A stretch of DNA of 8,158 nucleotides from a bacterium BMS3Bbin02 (lineage in GTDB: Bacteria > Actinomycetota > Acidimicrobiia > Spongiisociales > UBA5794), in the NCBI GenBank assembly GCA_002898115.1, contig BDTL01000225.1, forward strand, positions 1 to 8,158. Direction: 5' to 3'. Numbering within the stretch: position 1 is the first letter of the stretch; each line of letters begins with the position of its first letter. The position numbers were made by a program, and so were the translations under genes. The notes below the pieces were generated by a model. That model was not told the origin of the DNA. It saw only the letters and a list, made by a program, of their open reading frames with translations, and ran no database searches. Shown piece by piece: positions 1 to 6,305 of this stretch.

Positions 1-2362
1 CGAGAACGCTATGCACCATTGTCCCGAACGTTGCGTACGGCGATACGGAATCGCCGATATGGAGGCGTCTTTCGAGGGCGTACCGACGTGGACACTGTGC
101 GTAGGACTCTCCCTGGGAAGGTGAGAGCATGACGGGACGCGGGACGACACCCGTGTCGGGTCCACGGTCACGCATGCCTGCGAAGTCGGCGACCTTCCTG
201 AGGTTCCAGTGTGTGCCCCTCGCAAGTAATGTGAGAGCACCCCGACGCTCGGCCTCCGCAAGGCCCGGGTCCGAGGCCTTGCGGCGCAACCACGCCTCGG
301 CTTCGCTCGGCGTGAGCGGGAGGCGATCGGTAGTTCCGAACGCGACGGCTTCGATTACTGCGTCATCACCTGCAACGAGTGGCAGGAATCGTGACGGAAC
401 GCCTGTACCGATCAGCTCCCCGGCCGACGTTGCCGTCCAGATGACAGCGCTGCGGGCCCGCGTCATCGCGGTATATGCAAGGCGGCGCTCCTCCTGGAGG
501 CGGAAGAGACGGTAGCCAGCCGTGTCTTTTGGTAGGTGTGCAAGCAGGTGACGAACCCCGAGGTACGAGTCGCGTGGGCGCAGATCGGGGAACACGCCTT
601 CGACCGCGTCCGCTATGAACACAACCTCGAATTCGAGCCCCTTCGCCTGGTGCAACGTCGCAACTACGACGCGGTCCTCGGCCGGAGCTTGGTAGGAGAG
701 CAGCGGTTGGGCTTCGAAGTCCTCGTTGTCGACAAGGTCCCGGTAATCGAGGAGTGTCGATGCCGGATTACGCTCGTTCCACCGGCTGAGGACCTGACTA
801 AACGACGTCCAGGCGGCCCGCTCCGACCCCCGGCTTGGGTCGGACACAAGTCGTTGGATGGATGGCAGATTGGACCAAATGTGCCACAGGCCGTCCGCTG
901 CGGGCATGTCCGTTGCCCAGCTAGTCTCGGCGAGAAGTGCTCCCAGGGGCTCTCCGTCAGAATTCCGCTCGGCAATGACAGTTGCAATCGGGACGCCGGT
1001 ACAAGCTGCGACTCTCTCAATCTCTCGGACTTCTCCGATCGTCGCCTCGACCATCGGACCCGCAAGGACGCGCCTGATCGAGCGGAGACCCTCGATGCCC
1101 CCGTCGGTGGCGGCGGTTAAGAGATCGAGAACGAATCTCACCGCCGGTTGGTCGGCAAGGCGACTGTCCGGGATGTCGTGAGCGATGCCGCGGCGCTCGA
1201 GAACGCGCGAAAATTCGCGGAGGAACCGTTGTTTCGATCGAACGAACACGCCGATCTGGCTGAGCGGAATCTTCTGCTCCAGGTGGAGACGGTGGATCTC
1301 GCGGGCGATCCACTCGGCCTCCCGGGTCTCTTGCTCAAAGACGAGACACTCGACCCGCCCGCCTGCGCGGGCCGGCATCACCGGACCGGCGAGTCCCTCA
1401 ACTTCGTGGGCTGTCACACGTTCGGCCGCGGCCAGGACGTTCGCGGACACCCGGAACGAGGTAGTCAAAGTGTGTTGTGTATACCCGGACGTACCGGTGG
1501 CCGTACCCGTTGGCGCGTTCGAGAAGTCGTCTCCGAAGCTCGAAACATGGCGAGCGGTGGCACCCCGAAACGAGAAAATGGATTGGTATGGATCGGCAAC
1601 GACAGTCAGGTGCTCGGTTCGCTTCGTTAACGATTGCAGGAGTCCGACCTGGGCGCGGGTCGTGTCCTGATACTCGTCGACAAGGATGTAGTCGGCGAAC
1701 GGTGCCTGGAGAGGGTCCGAGCGAAGTACGCCGACAGCGCTCGCGATAACGAGCGAATAGTCGACCTTTCCGGCCGCAACGAGATGATCGCGGTAGCGCC
1801 GCATGAATGCGGGTATGGGGTCCCAATCTTGGCGGTTGACAGCAAGGTGCTCGATGTCATCCGCGTTGAGGAGTTGCTCCCACGCACGCAGCACGAAGTC
1901 AGTGATCTCTCTTGCAAACGTCGCCGACCCGAGCAACCCACGAACCGACACCGGCCAGTCGCCGGCAGATTCTGTGCCCAACAGCGTGCGGATCAACGCG
2001 GTTTGCTCGGGCCCGGTCAGCAGCACCGGAGGTGAGGTCCACCCGGCTCGGTCGGGCCAGCGTTCGACGATGCGGGCGGCTAACGAGTGGTATGTCGAGA
2101 TGTCAAGCTCGCCTATCGACCGGTCGAGTTGGTTGCGCAGTCTTTGCGCAATGTCGGCAGCGCCGCGTCGCGAGAAGCTCACAACCAGGATTCGATCCGG
2201 GGGCACGATGTCATTCGTAATGAGGTGCAGAATGCGCCGGACAAGGAACTCCGTTTTCCCGGTTCCGGGACCGCCGACGATGAGCTGTTTGCCATCGGTT
2301 GCAGCGACGGCTTTCTCCCAATCGTGTGGTGCCAATTCAGTTCCAGCGGTTCTTGCAGTCAC
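1..2362 (-). CDS. UvrD/PcrA-type DNA helicase with C-terminal PD-(D/E)XK nuclease domain (AdnA/AdnB-like), 3' end beyond window
   Basis: A superfamily 1A ATP-dependent 3'-5' DNA helicase fused to a RecB-type nuclease, expected to act in double-strand-break end resection. The frame is open from the GTG at 2362 to the left edge (787 codons, no stop). Motifs seen: Walker A GGPGTGKT (about residues 30-37), motif Ia VVSFSRRGAADI (60-71), Walker B LVDEYQD (227-233), motif III ADPYQSIFSFRGA (256-268), motif IV TTSFR (300-304), motif V TLHQAKGLEFE (569-579), motif VI EERRLAYTAMTRAR (624-637). From about 746, LSPSQGESYAQCPRRY begins an AddB/Cas4-like nuclease; Cys757 probably is the first Fe-S ligand. 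The catalytic D, E, K and the other cysteines lie outside. An in-frame TAG four codons upstream and a -10 element six bases before the GTG fix the start. Mycobacterial AdnA and AdnB have this architecture at 1,000-1,100 aa, so about 250-300 residues are missing. Which subunit it resembles, and whether a partner follows, cannot be told here. Confidence 0.93.
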   Translation of the reverse strand, partial: MTARTAGTELAPHDWEKAVAATDGKQLIVGGPGTGKTEFLVRRILHLITNDIVPPDRILVVSFSRRGAADIAQRLRNQLDRSIGELDISTYHSLAARIVERWPDRAGWTSPPVLLTGPEQTALIRTLLGTESAGDWPVSVRGLLGSATFAREITDFVLRAWEQLLNADDIEHLAVNRQDWDPIPAFMRRYRDHLVAAGKVDYSLVIASAVGVLRSDPLQAPFADYILVDEYQDTTRAQVGLLQSLTKRTEHLTVVADPYQSIFSFRGATARHVSSFGDDFSNAPTGTATGTSGYTQHTLTTSFRVSANVLAAAERVTAHEVEGLAGPVMPARAGGRVECLVFEQETREAEWIAREIHRLHLEQKIPLSQIGVFVRSKQRFLREFSRVLERRGIAHDIPDSRLADQPAVRFVLDLLTAATDGGIEGLRSIRRVLAGPMVEATIGEVREIERVAACTGVPIATVIAERNSDGEPLGALLAETSWATDMPAADGLWHIWSNLPSIQRLVSDPSRGSERAAWTSFSQVLSRWNERNPASTLLDYRDLVDNEDFEAQPLLSYQAPAEDRVVVATLHQAKGLEFEVVFIADAVEGVFPDLRPRDSYLGVRHLLAHLPKDTAGYRLFRLQEERRLAYTAMTRARSAVIWTATSAGELIGTGVPSRFLPLVAGDDAVIEAVAFGTTDRLPLTPSEAEAWLRRKASDPGLAEAERRGALTLLARGTHWNLRKVADFAGMRDRGPDTGVVPRPVMLSPSQGESYAQCPRRYALERRLHIGDSVSPYATFGTMVHSVL

Positions 2363-2368
2363 AGGAAC

Positions 2369-2374
2369 ACCCTA
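2369..2374 (-). promoter_or_regulatory. -10 element for a leaderless helicase transcript
   Basis: On the minus strand TAGGGT (TAnnnT) lies exactly six bases before the GTG start at 2362. Transcription would begin at or next to the start codon. No Shine-Dalgarno-like sequence fits between them. A -35 element is not convincing. Confidence 0.55.
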
Positions 2375-2461
2375 CCGACCGCCTGTGACGCGAAGTCGGT
2401 GATTGAATTCCGTCCACAGTCGCCGATGCATTAGTAGGCTCTCTGCCGAACCGTCAGAATC

Positions 2462-2468
2462 GGAGGAG
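2462..2468 (+). promoter_or_regulatory. Ribosome binding site of glutamate dehydrogenase
   Basis: A strong GGAGGAG precedes ATG ATG GTG. GGAGG ends at 2466, leaving 2, 5 or 8 bases to the possible starts at 2469, 2472 and 2475. The spacing favours 2472 or 2475 and argues against the TTG at 2403, although the frame is open back to there. Confidence 0.75.
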
Positions 2469-2471
2469 ATG

Positions 2472-3755
2472 ATGGTGCTATCGTCGCAGACCGGCGTAAC
2501 AAACGAGTGGGACTCTCCAATGTTCCGCGAGGCAGTCAAACAATTCGAACACGTCGCAGAGGTCATGAACCTCGACGACAACATTCGTGAGCGTTTGTCG
2601 GTGCCGCAGCGAAGTTTGATTGTGTCGTTTCCGTTTCGTCGTGACGCCTACGACACGGTCGACACCGTACTCGGGTATCGCGTGCAACACCTGCTCACGA
2701 TGGGGCCGACCAAGGGTGGCATCCGATACGCCGAGGACGTCAACCTCGGCGAGGTCGCCGCCCTCGCGATGCTGATGACGTGGAAATGCGCGATCGTCGG
2801 CCTGCCGTTCGGTGGCGCAAAGGGCGGGGTGTGCGTCAATCCGCGAGAGCTGAGTCGTTCCGAGACACAGCGTCTCACCCGGCGCTACACAATGGAGATC
2901 ATCAAATTCATCGGTCCGGACCAGGATATTCCTGCCCCGGATATGGGCACCAACGAACACACCATGGGCTGGATCATGGATACGTACTCGACTCATGTAG
3001 GGCATGCAGAGCCAGGGGTTGTGACGGGGAAGCCGCCGGCACTCGGTGGTTCGGTCGCACGTCGCGAGGCGACCGGTCGTGGACTCGTCAGCTTGATACC
3101 TCCGACTGCCCATCACCTCGGCATCAAGGTTGAGGGCTCACGAGTCGCTGTCCATGGTTTCGGGAACGTCGGTCAATACGCCGCGCTGGCCGCGTCCGAA
3201 ATGGGTGCAAAGGTCATTGCCCTTGCTGATATCACGGGCGCTATTCACAATGACTCCGGTTTCGACATCGAAGCTGTCAGGGAACACGTGAGGCGGACGG
3301 GTGGTGTCGCGGACTTCCCTGATTCTGATGTCCTGGAACCGTCGATGATCTTCGAACTCGACTGTGATTTCCTCATCCCAGCGGCGATTCAAGGCGTGAT
3401 CACCGAGGAGAATGCCCCGCGCGTCAAGGCCAGGGTGATCTTAGAAGGAGCCAACGGTCCAACGACTCAAAAGGCTGATGTGATCCTTCGAGAGATGGAC
3501 GTCTTCATCGTGCCGGACGTGCTCGCCAATGCCGGTGGTGTGACCGCTTCCTATTTTGAATGGGTTCAGGATCTACAGAACTACTTCTGGTCCGAAAGCG
3601 AAATAGTCGGGCGGCTTCGGGAGATCCTCAACCGAGCATTTAGCGAGGTCCTGGATATCTCGATCAGCCGAAAGGTCGATCTCCGCACAGCATGTCTGAT
3701 CAAGGGTATTCGGAGAGTGGAATCGGCGAAGCTTGCCCGTGGGGTCTACCCGTAG
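2472..3755 (+). CDS. gdhA: Glutamate dehydrogenase (hexameric, Glu/Leu/Phe/Val dehydrogenase family)
   Basis: Catalyses reversible NAD(P)-dependent oxidative deamination of glutamate to 2-oxoglutarate and ammonia in the cytoplasm. From the ATG at 2472 it has 427 aa, normal for the 410-430 aa family. Substrate-site residues appear in order: Lys81 in PTKGGIRYA, Lys105 in MTWKCA, the catalytic Lys117 in PFGGAKGG, and Asp157 in PAPDMGTNE. These match the K89/K113/K125/D165 set of the Clostridium symbiosum enzyme. The Rossmann domain starts at VAVHGFGNVGQYAA (about 225-238, GxGxxG). ILEGANGPTT (324-333) and NAGGVTASYFEWVQ (353-366) are the family's C-terminal signatures. NAD versus NADP preference is not settled; Asp253 at the end of the second Rossmann strand leans towards NAD. 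It is transcribed away from the helicase and towards the RecB-like gene, apparently alone. The frame is intact and shows nothing odd. Confidence 0.95.
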   Translation: MVLSSQTGVTNEWDSPMFREAVKQFEHVAEVMNLDDNIRERLSVPQRSLIVSFPFRRDAYDTVDTVLGYRVQHLLTMGPTKGGIRYAEDVNLGEVAALAMLMTWKCAIVGLPFGGAKGGVCVNPRELSRSETQRLTRRYTMEIIKFIGPDQDIPAPDMGTNEHTMGWIMDTYSTHVGHAEPGVVTGKPPALGGSVARREATGRGLVSLIPPTAHHLGIKVEGSRVAVHGFGNVGQYAALAASEMGAKVIALADITGAIHNDSGFDIEAVREHVRRTGGVADFPDSDVLEPSMIFELDCDFLIPAAIQGVITEENAPRVKARVILEGANGPTTQKADVILREMDVFIVPDVLANAGGVTASYFEWVQDLQNYFWSESEIVGRLREILNRAFSEVLDISISRKVDLRTACLIKGIRRVESAKLARGVYP

Positions 3756-3782
3756 TTCCGAGAATCCACCGTTGACGATGTT

Positions 3783-3800
3783 CGGGGTCACGTGACCTCG
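3783..3800. repeat. Palindrome between convergent genes, possible bidirectional hairpin
   Basis: GGTCACGTGACC (3786-3797) is a perfect 12-base palindrome. With one G-T wobble it extends to 3783-3800, which could fold as a 7-bp stem with an ACGT loop. It overlaps the stop codon of the RecB-like gene and lies just past the gdhA stop, where a shared terminator would be expected. It has no T-run on either strand, so it is not called an intrinsic terminator. Confidence 0.4.
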
Positions 3801-4615
3801 GGTTGCTCCGAGGCAAATGCCGGGCAGATGTCCTGATAGGAACACCAGTCACACAGTTTTGAAGTCTGCGGCGGGAAATCGCCTGTCTCTATCGCTGTGT
3901 TGATCGTTGCCCACAAAGCCCGTAGTTGTGTGTCCATGGCGTCGAGTTGCTCATCGTCCACCGGCACCTGGTATACCGTCGGACCGGTGAGGTATATCAA
4001 CTTCAGTCCGTCCGGAGTGACTCCGGTTCTATGACGGATGAGCAGTGCATAGATTCTCAGGGCGAAGAATGCTTTGTCGGCAAACCGTTCCGGTGGCGCT
4101 TTGCCCGTCTTGTAGTCAGTGATGACGAGTCCGTCGTCGGTCTCTTCCATGCGGTCGAGGATGCCGCGAATAACGATGCCGTCGAGATCTTCGAGCATGT
4201 CGAGCTCGCGATCGAGGGGTTCGAGCGTGCGTGGGTCTTCGATCGAGAAGTAGTTCGCAAGCACGTTGAGGCTTTCGATACCCCATGCCCGCTCGTCGTC
4301 GACTGATTCGAAGAGGCCCGGATAGTCCTCATCCTTTATTTCCATCCACGCTGCTCGGAACAGGTCGTAGAGTCGTTGAGGTTCTCGCTCCGGACCGGGA
4401 AGGTCAAAGAGTCGCTGAAGAGCGAGATGCGCGGTCGTTCCCCGCGCTTGAAACACCGTCGGCGGCGATTCGATCTTGTCAATCGACTTGAACTTGAACA
4501 TCTGTGGGCACTGCTTGAAATCGCTCGCACGGCTTGGGGAGAGCGTTGCAAGCAGGCGTGGCTCCGTCGGCCCGGTGTCGGCTGTGTCATTCGAGGTGGT
4601 GGTTACTGGCTCCAT
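3788..4615 (-). CDS. RecB-family Fe-S exonuclease, stand-alone PD-(D/E)XK nuclease
   Basis: A single-domain nuclease of 275 aa related to the nuclease domains of AddB, AdnAB and Cas4, of the type found alone in many actinobacteria. Order from the ATG at 4615: LSPSRASDFKQCPQMF (about 25-40) with Cys36; His63 in GTTAHLALQRL; Asp154 in GILDRM; Asp167 and Lys169 in VITDYKTG; a FALRIYALL helix near 185-193; and C-x2-C-x5-C (Cys255, Cys258, Cys264) near the C terminus. Cys36 and these three form the four-cysteine set expected to hold a [4Fe-4S] cluster. All metal-binding acidic residues and the catalytic Lys are present, so it should be active. The frame is open to 4738, but ATG 4615 follows a TATAGT -10 by seven bases, and the extra 41 residues do not look like domain sequence. 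It converges on gdhA. DNA repair is likely, with substrate unknown. Confidence 0.9.
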   Translation of the reverse strand: MEPVTTTSNDTADTGPTEPRLLATLSPSRASDFKQCPQMFKFKSIDKIESPPTVFQARGTTAHLALQRLFDLPGPEREPQRLYDLFRAAWMEIKDEDYPGLFESVDDERAWGIESLNVLANYFSIEDPRTLEPLDRELDMLEDLDGIVIRGILDRMEETDDGLVITDYKTGKAPPERFADKAFFALRIYALLIRHRTGVTPDGLKLIYLTGPTVYQVPVDDEQLDAMDTQLRALWATINTAIETGDFPPQTSKLCDWCSYQDICPAFASEQPEVT

Positions 4616-4622
4616 GATCGGC

Positions 4623-4628
4623 ACTATA
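4623..4628 (-). promoter_or_regulatory. -10 element for a leaderless RecB-like nuclease transcript
   Basis: TATAGT on the minus strand stands seven bases before the ATG at 4615, and no Shine-Dalgarno sequence lies between. The alternative GTG start at 4624 overlaps this hexamer, which argues against it. At 17-bp spacing the -35 position reads GTGTTC, part of the direct repeat at 4645-4654. Confidence 0.55.
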
Positions 4629-4644
4629 CGACCTCTGTGCGACA

Positions 4645-4692
4645 CGAACACTCGGCCTGTGCCAACTCGTTCGAGTGAGGGTCGAACACTCG
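4645..4692. repeat. Direct repeat CGAACACTCG (two copies)
   Basis: Identical 10-base copies lie at 4645-4654 and 4683-4692, 38 bases apart. They sit in the short region between the divergent RecB-like gene and RNA-1. Copy 1 covers the -35 position of the RecB-like promoter, and copy 2 is about 35 bases upstream of the RNA-1 -35. The placement suits a shared regulator, but I do not recognise the site. Confidence 0.5.
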
Positions 4693-4693
4693 A
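4671..4693. repeat. Inverted repeat TCGAGTG-N9-CACTCGA, possible operator
   Basis: TCGAGTG (4671-4677) and CACTCGA (4687-4693) are perfect complements around a 9-base spacer. The right arm overlaps the second CGAACACTCG copy. It lies upstream of the RNA-1 promoter and could be a dimeric regulator site. The arm order does not match an actinobacterial SOS box. Confidence 0.4.
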
Positions 4694-4725
4694 CGTAGTA
4701 CGCGAAACATGCAGAGACAGTTCTG

Positions 4726-4755
4726 TTGACGCCGCCACAGATCACCCTCTACGGT
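4726..4755 (+). promoter_or_regulatory. Housekeeping-type promoter of RNA-1
   Basis: TTGACG (4726-4731) and TACGGT (4750-4755) are separated by 18 bp, close to the actinobacterial primary-sigma pattern TTGAC / TAnnnT. The start of transcription would fall near 4762. The nearest protein start is about 500 bases further on, beyond a strong terminator, so the promoter appears to serve an RNA. Confidence 0.6.
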
Positions 4756-4761
4756 CGGTTT

Positions 4762-5137
4762 CGTTCTTCCCGACTCTTTCTGTCGGTAGGAGCGGTGTGG
4801 CACTTGTCCGGGGCTTGTGGATGTACCTACCGGTCGGATACGCGGTGCCCGAACAGCCAGGTTGGCTTATGAACGGTGCGGCGATGGTCGATCGGAGAAG
4901 GGTCCGATATCACGGCCTCCGGGGAAAGGTTCCACCAGCGTACGGACAACCGGTGGCGTGTCGGCTCCGTCGCACCCGGTTTCGCAGGTCACCGTTGCAC
5001 GGTGCGTGGCATGTGGGGGTGGAGGTACGGGGTTTCATCCGGCCGGGAAACTCGAAAGGCTGCTGTCTTTCGACGCGCGCATATCCAACGGTGCGTGCCA
5101 GGGGATGGGGCGCTGTGGCCCCATCCCCTGGCTGTTT
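4762..5137 (+). ncRNA. RNA-1: predicted structured non-coding RNA of about 375 nt, class unknown
   Basis: This otherwise empty stretch lies between a sigma-A-like promoter and a strong intrinsic terminator. It holds a run of perfect or near-perfect hairpins: CCGAC/GTCGG (4770-4786), competing with CGGTAGG/CCTACCG (4784-4790 with 4826-4832); AGCCA/TGGCT (4855-4867); ATCGGA/TCCGAT (4891-4908); CCACC/GGTGG (4932-4956); CACCGT/ACGGTG (4990-5004); GGGTTTC/GAAACTC (5030-5053, one wobble); CGAAAG/CTTTCG (5053-5072); GCGCGCA/TGCGTGC (5075-5098, one wobble). The last four stand almost end to end. The open frames crossing it give Arg/Trp/Gly-rich peptides with no domain and no ribosome site. Conserved blocks of RNase P RNA, tmRNA and SRP RNA were looked for and not found. 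It could be a free RNA or a long 5' leader for the downstream oxidoreductase; the terminator favours a free RNA. Confidence 0.6.
5097..5137 (+). terminator. Strong intrinsic terminator ending RNA-1
   Basis: GCCAGGGGATGGGG (5097-5110) is perfectly complementary to 5119-5132. C5111-G5118 adds a fifteenth pair and leaves a six-base loop. TGTTTT follows at once. This is the strongest hairpin in the window. Its 5' base overlaps the last stem of RNA-1. Confidence 0.85.
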
Positions 5138-5216
5138 TCATGGAGCACACGACCGTGAGTCGCCAAGAGTCTGATGCGTTCACGTTCGACCGCACTCCGC
5201 AGTGTGTAGCGCGCGG

Positions 5217-5222
5217 TAGGGT
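5217..5222 (+). promoter_or_regulatory. Possible -10 element of the LLM oxidoreductase gene
   Basis: TAGGGT fits TAnnnT and would give a leader of about 28 nt carrying the Shine-Dalgarno sequence. No good -35 is seen 16-18 bp upstream. Between the RNA-1 terminator and the start codon I see nothing else. Confidence 0.3.
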
Positions 5223-5243
5223 CAGAAGCGGAGTTTTCGGCTC

Positions 5244-5250
5244 AAGGAGA
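5244..5250 (+). promoter_or_regulatory. Ribosome binding site of the LLM oxidoreductase
   Basis: AAGGAGA ends six bases before ATG 5257. It decides the start, because the frame stays open upstream to 4876 through RNA-1. Confidence 0.75.
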
Positions 5251-5256
5251 TTATTG

Positions 5257-6216
5257 ATGGAGTTCGGCGCATTTGTTCCTCAAGGATGGCGGATGGATCT
5301 CGTTGGTATTGATGACGGCGATCATTGGGAGACGATCAAATCCGTCGCTTCACGAATCGACATCGCCGGGTACCGTTCCCTCTGGGTGTATGACCATCTT
5401 CACACCGTTCCGGAGCCCTCCCAGGAAGCCACCTACGAAGCGTTCACCTTGCTGGCGGCACTTGCCGGTGTCACGTCTGATGTTCGTCTTGGTCAGATGT
5501 GCACATGTCATGCATACCGCCCGCCGGCGATGCTCGCCAAGATCTCCTCAAACATCGATGTTATCTCCGGAGGTCGGCTGGATCTCGGCATCGGTGCGGG
5601 TTGGTACGAGCAGGAGTTCGAGGCCTACGATTACCCGTATCCGTCGGGCTCGGTGCGCATCGCAGAACTGCGCGAAGCCGTGGAGATCATAGAGAGAATG
5701 TGGACCGAGGACGAGGTGTACTACGAGGGCAGGTATTTCTCTGTCAACGGGGCTATCAACCGTCCGAAACCGCTGCAATCACCGCGACCACCCATCTGGA
5801 TCGCCGGCGGTGGGGAAAAGCTCACCCTGCGGCTTGTGGCTGAGAAAGCCGACTATGCGAACTTCGCCGCGAATCCGGCGACGTTCGCCCGGAAGTCGAG
5901 AATCCTTGACCAGCACTGCGAAGACTTTGGGCGAGATCCGGCCGAGATTGTTCGTAGCGTTCACCTTGAAGTGCTTGTCGGTGAGACAGAGGCCGATGTT
6001 CAAGCAATCGCAGAAAGAGGCGGAGCGCAGCGCTCGATGGCGGGTCCGGAATATGCGTCAATGTTCACCGTGGGGACCGTTGAGCAGGTCACCGAGCGGA
6101 TCGCTGAGTATGCCGCGGTGGGTTGCGGATACGTCATTGCGTACTTCCCTGACAGTGTCTGGGGAGGGTCTCTGGAGCTGTTCGCAGACGGTGTGATTCC
6201 GCGTTTCTCGGTGTGA
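5257..6216 (+). CDS. LLM-class F420-dependent oxidoreductase (luciferase-like monooxygenase superfamily)
   Basis: A 319-aa cytoplasmic TIM-barrel oxidoreductase expected to use coenzyme F420 (FMN is the alternative in this superfamily); the substrate cannot be predicted. Seen in order: the first strand MEFGAFVPQG; SLWVYDHL (41-48) with the conserved Asp-His near the cofactor site; VRLGQMCTCHAYRPPAMLAK (76-95); the family hallmark DVISGGRLDLGIGAGW (101-116), which helps bind the cofactor phosphate; RPKPLQSPRPPIWIAGGG (169-186), the late strand typical of the family; and a C-terminal TVGTVEQVTERI segment (271-282). Length is normal for the 280-340 aa group. The start rests on AAGGAGA and on the N-terminal beta strand beginning right at this Met. 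It stands alone, with RNA-1 and its terminator upstream and the RNA-2 promoter downstream. No terminator of its own was found before 6270. Confidence 0.92.
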   Translation: MEFGAFVPQGWRMDLVGIDDGDHWETIKSVASRIDIAGYRSLWVYDHLHTVPEPSQEATYEAFTLLAALAGVTSDVRLGQMCTCHAYRPPAMLAKISSNIDVISGGRLDLGIGAGWYEQEFEAYDYPYPSGSVRIAELREAVEIIERMWTEDEVYYEGRYFSVNGAINRPKPLQSPRPPIWIAGGGEKLTLRLVAEKADYANFAANPATFARKSRILDQHCEDFGRDPAEIVRSVHLEVLVGETEADVQAIAERGGAQRSMAGPEYASMFTVGTVEQVTERIAEYAAVGCGYVIAYFPDSVWGGSLELFADGVIPRFSV

Positions 6217-6223
6217 ATCCGAG

Positions 6224-6277
6224 TTCGCGAATCAAAACATTGAGTCGCGAAAACTAACCATGATTTGAACTTGCGAA
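6224..6277 (+). repeat. Three copies of T(C/T)GCGAA upstream of RNA-2
   Basis: TCGCGAA occurs at 6225-6231 (inside the palindrome TTCGCGAA, 6224-6231) and at 6245-6251, and TTGCGAA at 6271-6277. The first two are both preceded by GAG or GAGT. The third is the proposed -35 of RNA-2. Spacings are 20 and 26 bases. This could be a regulator array or chance in AT-richer spacer DNA. Confidence 0.35.
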
Positions 6278-6299
6278 TCGTCTAGTCACGTCGTATGTT
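6271..6299 (+). promoter_or_regulatory. Promoter of RNA-2
   Basis: TTGCGA (6271-6276), a 17-bp spacer and TATGTT (6294-6299, TAnnnT) fit a primary-sigma promoter. The expected start, about 6306, coincides with the first base of the first RNA-2 hairpin, which supports the call independently. Confidence 0.6.
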
Positions 6300-6305
6300 G
6301 TGGTT

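Noticed and set aside
129..2035. Several plus- and minus-strand open frames inside the helicase region (for example 129-515, 536-1120, 1148-1630, 1634-2035 plus; 664-1065, 1398-1826 minus)
   Set aside because: They are shadows of one long minus-strand frame that carries every UvrD motif in order from 2362 to the left edge. Their translations are Arg/Ser/Pro-rich with no domain.
2403..2471. TTG start giving a 450-aa glutamate dehydrogenase
   Set aside because: The extra 23 residues have no family counterpart, and GGAGGAG directly precedes the ATG-ATG-GTG cluster at 2469-2477.
4669..4695. LexA/SOS box (GTTCGA ... TCGAAC)
   Set aside because: The half-sites are in the reverse order (GTTCGA-N7-TCGAAC) compared with TCGAAC-N4-GTTCGA of actinobacterial SOS boxes.
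4616..4738. Longer RecB-like protein from 4738 (316 aa)
   Set aside because: The extension is unlike the family, would cover the promoter and repeats of the divergent unit, and a TATAGT -10 lies seven bases before ATG 4615.
4876..5256. N-terminal extension of the LLM oxidoreductase to 4876 (446 aa), and the frame at 4476-5174
   Set aside because: They read through the 15-bp terminator and hairpins of RNA-1, give Trp/Arg/Gly-rich non-domain sequence, and lack a ribosome site; the family N terminus and AAGGAGA are at 5257.
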